DNA from: Eutreptiella sp. 'Long Island Sound 2002'
Lineage: Eukaryota; Euglenozoa; Euglenophyceae; Eutreptiales; Eutreptiaceae
Assembly: GCA_964036045.1 (NCBI GenBank)
Contig: OZ038379.1
Span: 117,317,104-117,381,103 of the forward strand
Reading direction: 5' to 3'
Length of the DNA: 64,000 nucleotides
This document shows positions 40,434-50,157 of the stretch, one piece after another. The notes under the pieces are model-generated. The model was not told the origin of the DNA. It did no database searches and saw only the letters and a list, made by a program, of their open reading frames with translations. Every line of letters starts with the position of its first letter. The first letter of the stretch is position 1. Both the position numbers and the translations under genes were made by a program.

Positions 40434-42326
40434 TGTAGGCTTTAACATTTCTGGTTCAGACCAGGCCTGCTGTGTGTGTGCGCGCCCTTCTCGTGTTCCT
40501 GTTGGTGTGCGCGTGCTCTCTGTTTCCTCAATGCGCGCCGATCGTTTGAACATTCCTCCCAATGGGTGCTAAAAGTGTTAATTTCTATCATGTTGCAGAA
40601 ATGCATACAAATTGGAGGCTAGGGCAAATCCAGTGGATGATAGAAGGCCCGGAACTGCGATCTGCATAGACCCTGGTGTGGTGCCCCCGCCCACACCGGC
40701 TGTCGCCCTTGAGGGGACTGGTACATGTCATTGGGCGCATCTGCTCCTGCAGTGCCACGCCTACGCGTATGGGGGATCACAAGTCCCTTGAAGCTGGAGG
40801 AGCCCTAGTGGAAGAGGAGTTGAAGTGGAAGTGGCTGAGGTAGGGCGCACCGGGCCGAGAGAAAGTAACTCGGTCGTTGCTCCGCCATGAATGTCTTCTA
40901 TTTCTCCTCTTTATCCATTGTTTGCTTTGCGTGTGAAGCATGATAATCAATCTTGGGATCGAGATGGTGTGTGCGGAACATACTGTGTGCACGTTGAATG
41001 GTTGGAAATGCAATTAGGCAATATTGGTTTCCCATGGCCATGTGTGGATGGTTTCTGATGCACATGATAATTTGTGTTTGCCCATGCCTTCGGTTCCCAA
41101 GCAATTAGGCCCCAGGTGATGGGACTGAGTGCCGTGTCCAAGCATGTGAGGGCATGAGGCATATGTCGTGTATTGGCTTTACATTTTGTTCGTGCCTTTG
41201 GTGCACGATACCCGAACCGCAGGAGCCCAGCAATTGGTATGCAGCATACGCTAAACAGGTGAGGGTTGGTGGGCTGGCCCTTCTTGATGCCTTGTTCGCG
41301 AGCAGCAAGTAAACCCGCCACGTTTATTCACTTGCTGGCCATTGTGTATGTCTTTGCTAAGCGATAGGGCCCCGCCCTTCGGTGTTAAGTACCGAGGGAA
41401 GCCAGCATGATGATTTATGTGATGTGTCACACATGCTACGTCTCAGGTTTTGCCGTGAGGTCACTGTCCCGACTCATATTTGGTGATCCTCATTGCAGGC
41501 TTTGTACAGGCGATCATTGGTGATTCATGAGTGTGGACAAGTAATGTAAGTGGCCATACCAAACTTTGTGTTCATGGAGGCCATGATGTCATGCTTGATC
41601 AACGGTGGGACGTTCTTCATATTTGGGGCTCATGTTTCTCAATTCCAGGTTTTGCTGTCATGTAGGCCAGGGTGAGGATGGGCCATGTGGCCCCCGCTTA
41701 TGTTGAATTTGATGATGCCATTGTGTCGTGTATCATTTCTTTGTGTTTTGCCATGTACCATATGGACATCATTGATGTCATTTTGTCACACATGACCCCC
41801 GTGAATCAATGTGATTTTCTTAATGTGTTGAACTGAGGTTGTGTTCGCATGGTGTTATATGTCCGTAGTTCGGTTGTGCATGGTACATAAAATCGATTCT
41901 TGGAGTAGGGATGCAACATCGTCTTCGATAATCGCATACTCTATTCCAGGGCTTCATTTACACTTCTGTTTCTTCTTCCCCCTTTGCCCGACATTGTCTT
42001 ATTTGTTCCCCTCGCCATGACCATGTCCATGTATTGATGTGGGTACACTCAATCCAATTTTATGATCGATTGTTTGGACCTCATTGGTCATTTGAATTCA
42101 TTGATCAAGTGTTTGGTTCATATCTCAAGGGTTGCCAACGGGTGTACCTACGGGATTTGTTTGGACTTTGTGGCCAGGAGTTGCCAAGGGTACCTGCAGG
42201 ACCTTTGGACTTTGGGTGTTGTGAAAAATGGAAGCACTGGTAAGATCAAGGACGATGCGAGTCACGGGAAAGAGGGTGGAGAAATCGGGTATAGGCGGTA
42301 GAGCTCGCACAATGGCAGGGGCTGGT
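40434..42326 (+). repeat. 5' LTR of G3b up to the G4 insertion
   Basis: Matches the two halves of the G3a LTR (4276-5039 and 20442-21567) continuously, which confirms the splice made by G2. It begins TGTAGGC after a TTAC-repeat and ends at the TGGT duplicated by G4. Confidence 0.8.
42323..42326. repeat. target site duplication of G4 (left)
   Basis: TGGT; the same four bases follow the right LTR at 55548-55551. The uninterrupted site in G3a at 21560-21575 reads GGGGCTGGTCCTACAG, confirming a 4-bp duplication. Confidence 0.85.
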
Positions 42327-44693
42327 TAATGAAGGTCCCTACCAGGACCGGCCCCCGCTGTGCCCCTCCCGCCTGTAACCCCTGCTGATTTACTCCGGAT
42401 CAACGATTGCATTCCTCAATTTCCAGGGTCCAAATCCAAAAATATAGAAAATAAAATCCTCCTTCAACCCTGAATGGCAACCAGATCCCACAAGTACAGC
42501 AATGACCCAATTCACAATCCAAATCAGGCTGCGGGCTTTCGTTCAGCACACCGGTATTCCCACGGTGGCGGGCATGTACAAGAATTGCACCAAGGAAGAA
42601 AGCCCTGAAATTGGCATATGAACACAAATAAAGCAAAGTTGGGGAAAGAGGTAAACATACACATTCACAGCCATAAACCCCTCATTCCCTGGACTCAAGA
42701 CCTTCCCTTGACTCACCAACATATTGCCCTGAACCAGGTCAAATGAGATGGCTGAATGCCATGTGTCACAAGTCACTACACAAACCCCAAAAATGTGTTC
42801 ACTCCCAAGCCTATAAATCCTAGCCCAATAGGGAAGGTGGCGTGTCATGGCCTAGAGTGGCACTCAGGACCATGCCCTACCCTGACATTAATTTGGTTGG
42901 ACTTGGAGTCGAATGGGCTTGGAGAAATGACCTATGAGTTTGAACTCATAACATGCCAAAAAACTGCCAATTCACACCATATTGGCCATATATCACATAT
43001 ATGCTCAAAATTGAAGTTACCACTTATCCGAAGGCTCCAAGCATGCATGGAATCGAAGTCTATCATTCATGGAGGATAGAGACCAAAGGCCAATGCCCAT
43101 GTACATCCCCTTTTTACCCTCGAAACCCCTTCGGATATGGGCGCCACGCATTGCCCAAGTCAGCCCATGATCTTGAGACCAATTCTTGTGATCCTTCGTG
43201 CGCCAAGCCAAATGGAGTACGCGATCCGGCATATGGTGATGTCCAACTCCAAAGCATATGCCAACATATGAACAACATACCATGGTTCGACTCTCCATAG
43301 GCTTCTTGCTGTTTGCTGACCAGGTAAGTACACAAAACGCAAAAATGAGCAAAAATTGAGGTCAAAAACATGAAAATATGACCAAATACAAAGTTGTCAT
43401 GATGGTATATCTCTATGCTCACCCATGATATCCGCTCATGGTTCAATACACAAATGATTGGGACCATTTGCGAACAATTCCCCCACTTGGATCCCCAATC
43501 AGGCGCATGGAGATACCTTCGCCACTAATATCTACATGCCCCATGAAAATGGGAGTGCACCCATGGATCTCTTTGTTAAACATACCATGAGCAATACATA
43601 TGCGGTAGACTTGGTCTAGCGCTTTGAATTCCACAATTGGGACATGGGCAAAGCCCTTGTCACGTATGGCTCCCCATCTCCCCGGCCACACGAAGATATA
43701 TAACATGGGCGTGAGCATATCACACATATACCATGCATACAACACATACCCTCAAAATATGGCTCCCACCATGATATGCCACGTCCCTCCATTGACATAA
43801 CTTCACGTTAAAAATACGTAGGAACCCAAAGAGAATTTGCCATGCAACCCCAACACTCATGCGGCACACTCGAAAGTCGCATTAAAACATTCGGTTGCAC
43901 GATCCAAGAGTTATATACCACTTTATACCCTCTTGACCCTTTCCCCTTGCTACACCGGGCATGTGTGCGCACCAAAGGCGTTTGATGCTTCACAAATTAA
44001 GTTGAGACCAAGGCAGCTCCAACCCAACCTTCCTTATTCTCTTTCCTCACACTCGCTCGTAGATATGGCTCTTCAAAGTGGTCCCACGATTCGCTTTTGT
44101 TTCCCCTATATCTCCAAGTCAAATGGGTGGCAAGTATAAGGGAAACCTGATTCGGGCATAGGGAAAGGAGTATGACCATTCGAAGAAGTCCAAATCAAGT
44201 GCGGCGATGTCGAAGTCGAAAATCCGATTTCGACATCACGAAAAATTCTGATTAAAATTTCGAGTGCTTATTTAGAAAATTGCGGAAGCAACGAACCCTT
44301 TACAGATGAAATCTGACCCTTCAGAAACGTTTCCGCCAAAATATCTGGAAATAACAGTTAACCAATCGGTTAACGCAAAATCGCGAGCCAACTGACAGTC
44401 GCCGATACATTGACCATCAGAACGAAAGGCTGAAAAATTACGGAAACATTATGATAATAAAACCCTGTTGATTCCTGATATTCCGATATATAAATCTCCG
44501 CTGGCGGTGCCTCGGTTCTGAATATGGCCGCTCATAGCCGGATTGACCAAACCTATCACACTATCACATCGGGTTAGGTCAGGTGGATGGGAGAGTATGA
44601 TATCAGCCAATGGCGGCTTGCCGGCACACCCCAAGTGATAGAGACACACCCCAAGTGACCCTAAGATGGCCACGGGGGTCCGAACCGGCTACA
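42327..44693 (-). repeat. 3' LTR of G4
   Basis: 2367 bp. On the minus strand it starts TGTAGCCGG directly after the polypurine tract and ends ...GGACCTTCATTA at the target duplication. Small frames inside are also present in the other LTR and show no motif. Confidence 0.9.
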
Positions 44694-44704
44694 CCCCCCT
44701 TCTC
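44694..44704 (-). promoter_or_regulatory. polypurine tract of G4
   Basis: Minus-strand GAGAAGGGGGG immediately before the 3' LTR start TGTAGCC. Exact abutment supports the LTR border. Confidence 0.8.
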
Positions 44705-45086
44705 AGAGCGTTGTATCCGCTCGGAAACCAATGAAGAGAGGACGGGAGGACCCCAATGGGCTCCAACCCCCCCCTCCATGTCCCAAGGACACATGGAGGC
44801 CCCATACACGTCGTAGGCGTCCCCCATGCCCCAGAGGAGGGGTGAGGACACTGATAATCAGCGCCCTACGCCATATCCGGTCTCCTCTTGATCTACAACA
44901 TGGACGAAGGGGATCAAAGATAGAAAAACGTCGTCGGTCGACCTAAATAAGTATACCACAATGCAATATATATGTGGAGATCGAGTGAAGGGGGTATATG
45001 GCCAATCAAGGCCGAAAAATCCCCAGATGAACGCCCTCACTTGTCTCCCCATTCACAGAAACAAACAAAATGCCAAGGGGGATCCA
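44705..45086 (-). other. 3' untranslated region of G4
   Basis: 382 bases between the pol stop and the polypurine tract without a convincing frame. No similarity to other parts of the window seen. Confidence 0.6.
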
Positions 45087-46427
45087 TTACGGTGCTACAG
45101 CAGCAACCAAATGGACCAATACGTCCTTGACATCCAAAGAAATACCCTTTTTCTTTAGGTAGTCCATCCAGACCGTGGTGTACCTCGGCACAAAACTGCT
45201 CGGAGGTTCCCACGAGTCCCTGGATGCAGCGAATCCCTTCCATCGGACTTTATATAGCCTTCCCCCAGGCGTCCCCGGGTCCGGCTTGTCCGCCAGGATC
45301 TTCTCAGCGGTGAAGTCGTCGTCCTCACCCTCATCGTCCGAGTCCACATCGCCGGCCGTGAACTCGAAGGTGACCGGACGTCCGCTGGGGTCTGGTGCTC
45401 GGGGACGAAGCTGGGTATGGTCGCGGTCCAGGATCTTGTTATCCCCCACACGAACCGCATACACATCCTGCCCGACCTTCCGCACGATTACCCCCGGCAC
45501 ATACCAAGATGCCTGCCGATGCCTGGACAGGACATCCTTGTGGTGCCGCTCCACCCACACAGTGTCTTGGAGAGCATACTTCTGGACTTTTCCCTGCTTG
45601 AAGTACTTGGCCCTCTTGTCATGCTCGTCCTTAAGTGCCTTGCACACTTTGGCCGCCGTGTCGTCCGCCTCAGACATCATGGCGTTCGCATCCCGGGCCA
45701 CTTTGCCATGGTTCATCCACGGGAGAGTGCGTGACACTCGATCCCGTAGGAACAGGATGCGATGGGGCGACAGTCCAGTAGGTCCCGGAAGGTCATGGTA
45801 CGCTTGGAGCACTCTCCACAGCGAATTGTACCAGTTCCGGCCCGGTTCGTCGATGTGCAGCTGGCGGAACTTCTCGAACATCTGCCGCCCGGCCACCTCA
45901 GCCCAGCCATTCGACCGGCTGTGGTATGCCACGGTCTTGGCGTGCCGAATCCCCATGTGCTTACACATCGTCTTGAACCACGTCCCCACGAATTGACTGC
46001 CCCGATCGCTGCAGATGACAGCAGGGACATCGAAAATCGTCAGCCAATGCCTGATCATGGCATTAGCGACGGTCTTGGCCTGCAGCCGCACTCCATGCTT
46101 GTCCTTCTTGTCCTTCTTCTTTGACTTCTTGCCAGGGACCGCCACGATATACCCACTGTGCCTATCCACCGCCAGGATGACACAGTCGTAGGTCTCTCCT
46201 TCCACGGTGACCTCAGGCATGGCGAATACATCCATGGCCACGGACCGCATAGGGGCCTCCGGTATAGCCGTGTACACCGGGTTGCCCGCTGTGGCGTGGT
46301 TGGGGCTCTTCGTGGCCCGACACACGGCACAGTCGCTGCAGTACCTATCCAGGATGGCGTAGTACCCCAGTGGGAACTTGAAACGCCACTCCAGGTCCTG
46401 CTGCATTTTGTCTCGGCCAGGGTGCAT
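45087..46427 (-). CDS. pol: G4 integrase with C-terminal chromodomain
   Basis: 446 codons. Zinc-binding finger with Cys at residues 30, 33 and 36 (CSDCAVC); its His residues lie at and before the shown start. Core triad D66 (VAMDVF), D141 (CSDRGSQF), E177 (NGWAEVAG), spacing D-X35-E as in active integrases. A Lys-rich insert KKSKKKDKKDKHG lies at 100-112. After the GPY/F-like region (PGVIVRKVGQDVYAVRVGDN) an acidic spacer leads to a chromodomain at about 371-425 (FTAEKILAD, YKVRWKGFAASRDSWEP). A chromodomain on the integrase defines chromoviruses and guides insertion to marked chromatin. The frame continues upstream through a TAG at 46461 into RNase H, so the start shown is not the biological one. 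Confidence 0.9.
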   Translation of the reverse strand: MHPGRDKMQQDLEWRFKFPLGYYAILDRYCSDCAVCRATKSPNHATAGNPVYTAIPEAPMRSVAMDVFAMPEVTVEGETYDCVILAVDRHSGYIVAVPGKKSKKKDKKDKHGVRLQAKTVANAMIRHWLTIFDVPAVICSDRGSQFVGTWFKTMCKHMGIRHAKTVAYHSRSNGWAEVAGRQMFEKFRQLHIDEPGRNWYNSLWRVLQAYHDLPGPTGLSPHRILFLRDRVSRTLPWMNHGKVARDANAMMSEADDTAAKVCKALKDEHDKRAKYFKQGKVQKYALQDTVWVERHHKDVLSRHRQASWYVPGVIVRKVGQDVYAVRVGDNKILDRDHTQLRPRAPDPSGRPVTFEFTAGDVDSDDEGEDDDFTAEKILADKPDPGTPGGRLYKVRWKGFAASRDSWEPPSSFVPRYTTVWMDYLKKKGISLDVKDVLVHLVAAVAP

Positions 46428-46460
46428 GAGCTGGGCGTTGTGCCAATGGTCAATGAGCTC

Positions 46461-46985
46461 CTACACTCGGTTCTCGGGCACCAGCAGCTTGTCCTTGAGG
46501 AACAACTTGTCGCCATCCTCGGTCAAGCCCTCGGGCCATTCGTCGTCCGACGGGGCGCTCACGGCATTCCAGTACTTGCTCCAGTGCTCGGATGCCGCGT
46601 AGTCATCCGACCAGTCCTCTGTGAGCACCGACCTGACTAGCTCTACAGGGGCCACCATCCATTGCTCGAGGGTTTCCTCTCGAATAGCTTGGACGCGGGC
46701 ACCCCGGAACTTGGCCAGGTCCGTACGGTTCGCCATCACCACAAAGCACTTGACCCCCTCTTGCTCCATGATCTTCTCCATCCCGATGATGCGCTTGGCC
46801 TCCTCGGTGTCCTCGGCGTCGCCATGGCTGGATATGTCCATCCATGCCTTGCCCGCGGGGTAGGCCCAGCGACTGAGACAATCTGCCACAGTGTTGTCCT
46901 TCTCCGGGACGTACACGACGCTGAGGTCGAACTTGGCGAACGTCTCGTGCCATCGGGCCCTCCTCTCTTGCTGCTGGTCCTGAGG
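46461..46985 (-). CDS. pol: G4 RNase H C-terminal part and RNase H-integrase linker
   Basis: Frame of the integrase, one TAG upstream of it. It contains the end of RNase H, WHETFAKFDLSVVYVPEKDN and TVADCLSRWAYPAGKAW, then a linker with KIMEQEGVKCFVVMANRTDL and WSDDYAASEHWSKYWNAVSA. The preceding RNase H half is in another frame; the change lies around 46960-46990 in a CTGCTGGTC-type context (about one base gained or lost relative to G3b). At the TAG, G3b has a Glu codon, so this is a point nonsense mutation. Confidence 0.75.
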   Translation of the reverse strand, partial: PQDQQQERRARWHETFAKFDLSVVYVPEKDNTVADCLSRWAYPAGKAWMDISSHGDAEDTEEAKRIIGMEKIMEQEGVKCFVVMANRTDLAKFRGARVQAIREETLEQWMVAPVELVRSVLTEDWSDDYAASEHWSKYWNAVSAPSDDEWPEGLTEDGDKLFLKDKLLVPENRV

Positions 46986-49900
46986 GGGTGTCGACATGCT
47001 CCTTGTGCCAGCTCTGTAGGGACTGGTGGTCCGTGCCAACCACCACCGGCTGCACTCCGATGTGGCCAGACCACTTCCTGAGCGCACATACAATGGCGTA
47101 TGTCTCCTTCTCCCTCGCGGTCCATGTTCGGCGTTGGCCCTCGGCCAGGATCCTGCTGCAAAACGCCACGGGAAGATGAGTCCCGTCGTCGCGGACTTGC
47201 TCGAGGACTGCCCCCACGGCATAGTCCGAGGCGTCTGTCCGTAGCACGAATCCCTTGTCGGGGTCCACCAGGAACAGCCCCAACTGCCCCAGGAGTCGCT
47301 CCTTCAGGCTGTTGAACGCATCCTCAGCTTCAGGGGTCCGGGCAAGCTTCTTCTTGCTCCCCTTCCGGCCATCGAACTTGCCCACTTGCAGCATCTTGTG
47401 CAGCAGCCCCGACAGTTCTGCATACATCCGGACGTAGCCCGAATAGTGGTTGCAGAACCCCATGAAGGACCGGAGTTCGCTGATGGTTTGGGGCTTCTCC
47501 CAGTGGTTCAGGGACGCCAGCTTCCCAGGCATGGGACGGCGTTGCCCGTGACCAACCACGTGACCCGCGAACTCCACTTCCTTCACGAATAGTGAGGCTT
47601 TGGTGGGCTTGCACACCATGTTGTGCTTGTCCAACTCGCTGAGCACTCGGCGCAGATCCTTCTCATGCGCGTCGATGAGCTCGTCCTCAGTCATGTTCTC
47701 CGTGCCGGACCCGATGATGATGTCATCCACGAAGGGATCGGCACAGTCCCGGACAGGACCGAGTAGGTCCTCCATCATGCGCTGGAAAGCGGCATTGCCA
47801 TTCTTGGCGCCCATAGGCACCACTTTCCACTGCATGGGCCCCAGCGGCGTCGACATCGCTGTGCAGGGCCTGGAGTCCGGGTGTAGCGGCATCTGGTGGT
47901 AACCGTGTTTCAGGTCCAACACCGTGAAAATCCGCTTTTTTTGTTGCTTTTGAAGGATGGAGTCGATCAGGGGGAGCGAGTACGAGTCGTGCTCGGTCTG
48001 CTCGTTCAAACCTCTGTAATCAACCACCAACCTCCACTCGCCCTTCTCCTTCTTGGGCACGATGAAGGCTGGGCTGGCCCACCCACTGTCGGAGGGTTCG
48101 GTCCATCCCCGCTCAATGAACTCGGCCAACAGCTTCTTCATGGCCTTGGCCCAATCGCCCTGAAGTTGGTACTCCCGATGACGATAGATCTTCGCGTTCG
48201 GCTTCAGCTTGATCTTCGCTGTACCAAACCTCCCACGATCTGGAGGGTTCTTGTTGGCGACGCCACTGAATAGCCGCGGATAGGCCTTGATCAGCCTCTC
48301 CTTCAGCTCGGCGACCTTCGGGTTCTCCTGGGCCTCTTCAGCCGCTTGCTTCGGTATCGATACAACCGACCGCATTGCGGTATAGGCCTCTTCTGGGTCC
48401 GAGTCCGACTTCTCCTCGTCCGATATGCCGTCTTCATCGTCGTGGGTCTCGACTCCCCCCGATAATCTTCGAAAGTTTGCGGCCTCGGGCTGGTGCTCGT
48501 CGCTACCGGTTCCCACTCTTGGAAAACCCCACGTTGGTGGGTCCGACCCAACCGGACCATCGTATTGGTCCGCGATGTGATCCATGACCCTCGCCACGAA
48601 CTCATCCTTCTCGTACTTGCCGGTGACCAACATCTTGTCATCCGGCCAATGCGGAGATGTGACCATGGCCCGCCTCTTCTTGGCTGCCACACGGTCGTGC
48701 ATCCCCATCCGCATGTAGTTGACGACGTCGTCGATCTCGGCGTGGGACAGGACGTCAATGCCATCGATTGGCTGATCCGTCCCCTCCTTGGGCTCAAACA
48801 TGACCTTCATGGGCACCGCCTCCACCCTACGGATGAATGCTTCATCACCCGTGGGCTGGGCTTGCGCCCCATCCACCAGGAAAGCCTTGGTGCCCCACGC
48901 TTGACCCGGGAAGGGCATTGATACACCCTTGGCGTCGATGAACAGCTCCTCTTCTGGCCCGAAGGACATCTCGTTCAGGGTGATGGAGTCCAGCGTCGAC
49001 TTGAGACCCTCCAGCGGACATGGGGTGGATCCTATGCCGGTTATGACCAGAATCCCCTTCGCCCTATCCGCGATGATCTTCTCCACCGTACGTCTGGTAT
49101 TGTCCAGGGAGCCATGCCAATACATGGGTCCCCACTCCTTCAAACCCCAATGCCTATGCCAGGCTGAGTCTCCTCGATGCCAATGCCTCCTGCACTTCCG
49201 CAGAAGTGGGGCATCCCGGGAAGCGAAGACGTCCGTCTCGGGCGCTTCGGCTCCCAGCGTCTGGATCATCCTGTCGTACACCTGCGGCGCCATTCCATAC
49301 TCCGTGAGCTGAACTCCGCGGTCTCCTCTGGACTTGGCACCCACAGCTTGCACCGCTCGGACGATCCGATCCTCTTCCTCAGCATTCCATTGGGATGATC
49401 CGCATGCATAGTCCGTGGACAGCCATGTGAGGCATTCATCATCCTCCCGGACCAGCGTTGCACGATGGGGAAGGGCTCCAATGGCGTTTGCCACCATGAA
49501 GTCATACCCCATGATCATATCCCAATCGGTAATGTCGGCCACATAGAAGTTCCCGGATAGAGTGCTTCTCTTCGCCTGATCAGGGCGGTTCAAGCGCTCA
49601 TGCTCCCAGAATTCCATACTGATAGTAGCCTCATGGGTGCCACCACCCATAATCTCTCCGTTGGCGACCTTCAGGCGGACCGGTCTCCGGCTGGGCTGCA
49701 GGAATTCCTCCTTGAACAACCCTCTCCGGAACAGGCTCACCTGGGCACCCGTATCCACCAACACATCCACCACCTTCTCCTCTCGTCCGCACCGTACTCG
49801 CACTTTCAAGTGCAACTGCCGCTCGTCGCCATGAGGTGTATGGACGACTCTCACGGCATGCAACTCTAGCACGTCCGGGTGCATCAGGACTTCAAGGGTA

Positions 49901-50076
49901 TGGTCACGGATGGTGTAGATCTTGGGTTGGTCTTGCTCGTCCACGGGGCTCTCTGTGGTCGCTCCTTCCTTCTTGCCATGTCCCGTACCCACATGTACTT
50001 CCCTTGGCAGGGCGCTCCAGGGGTTGGGAGTGGCGAAACTCAGTGGTTTTGGCTCTTCCGGAGCCTTTTTCGGCAC
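46603..50076 (-). CDS. pol: G4 pol: protease, FAS-type module, RT, RNase H
   Basis: 1157 codons; the last ~130 are out of the native frame. Protease: VLVDTGAQVSLF (DTGA at 108-111) and DWDMIMGYDFM. Residues about 255-420: a module with TDVFASRDAPLLRKC (about 281), HWHRGDSAWHRHWGLKEWGP, and AKGILVITGIGSTPCPL, of the same layout as the block after the G2 protease. An acidic linker leads to the RT: EWRLVVDYRGLNEQT, FTVLDLKHGYHQMPL, VVPMGAKNGNAAFQRMM, catalytic FVDD (about 781-784), and HVVGHGQRRPMPGKL. RNase H: VLRTDASDYAVGAVLEQ, TAREKETYAIVCALR, VGTDHQSLQSW. The frame then shifts. The start at 50076 is a Met following the gag stop by ~80 bases in another frame. Confidence 0.9.
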   Translation of the reverse strand: MPKKAPEEPKPLSFATPNPWSALPREVHVGTGHGKKEGATTESPVDEQDQPKIYTIRDHTLEVLMHPDVLELHAVRVVHTPHGDERQLHLKVRVRCGREEKVVDVLVDTGAQVSLFRRGLFKEEFLQPSRRPVRLKVANGEIMGGGTHEATISMEFWEHERLNRPDQAKRSTLSGNFYVADITDWDMIMGYDFMVANAIGALPHRATLVREDDECLTWLSTDYACGSSQWNAEEEDRIVRAVQAVGAKSRGDRGVQLTEYGMAPQVYDRMIQTLGAEAPETDVFASRDAPLLRKCRRHWHRGDSAWHRHWGLKEWGPMYWHGSLDNTRRTVEKIIADRAKGILVITGIGSTPCPLEGLKSTLDSITLNEMSFGPEEELFIDAKGVSMPFPGQAWGTKAFLVDGAQAQPTGDEAFIRRVEAVPMKVMFEPKEGTDQPIDGIDVLSHAEIDDVVNYMRMGMHDRVAAKKRRAMVTSPHWPDDKMLVTGKYEKDEFVARVMDHIADQYDGPVGSDPPTWGFPRVGTGSDEHQPEAANFRRLSGGVETHDDEDGISDEEKSDSDPEEAYTAMRSVVSIPKQAAEEAQENPKVAELKERLIKAYPRLFSGVANKNPPDRGRFGTAKIKLKPNAKIYRHREYQLQGDWAKAMKKLLAEFIERGWTEPSDSGWASPAFIVPKKEKGEWRLVVDYRGLNEQTEHDSYSLPLIDSILQKQQKKRIFTVLDLKHGYHQMPLHPDSRPCTAMSTPLGPMQWKVVPMGAKNGNAAFQRMMEDLLGPVRDCADPFVDDIIIGSGTENMTEDELIDAHEKDLRRVLSELDKHNMVCKPTKASLFVKEVEFAGHVVGHGQRRPMPGKLASLNHWEKPQTISELRSFMGFCNHYSGYVRMYAELSGLLHKMLQVGKFDGRKGSKKKLARTPEAEDAFNSLKERLLGQLGLFLVDPDKGFVLRTDASDYAVGAVLEQVRDDGTHLPVAFCSRILAEGQRRTWTAREKETYAIVCALRKWSGHIGVQPVVVGTDHQSLQSWHKEHVDTPSGPAAREEGPMARDVRQVRPQRRVRPGEGQHCGRLSQSLGLPRGQGMDGHIQPWRRRGHRGGQAHHRDGEDHGARGGQVLCGDGEPYGPGQVPGCPRPSYSRGNPRAMDGGPCRASQVGAHRGLVG

Positions 50077-50157
50077 CCGATGTGCCTCGGCTTTCTCAGG
50101 GATTCCACTGATTTTCGGAGGAGAGACCTCCGAGGTCCCACTCCCGTGGGGGCTCCT

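Noticed and set aside
42400-44200. Short frames shared by both G4 LTRs (60-117 codons)
   Set aside because: They are conserved only because the LTRs are copies; no motifs, and several are changed by indels between the two LTRs.
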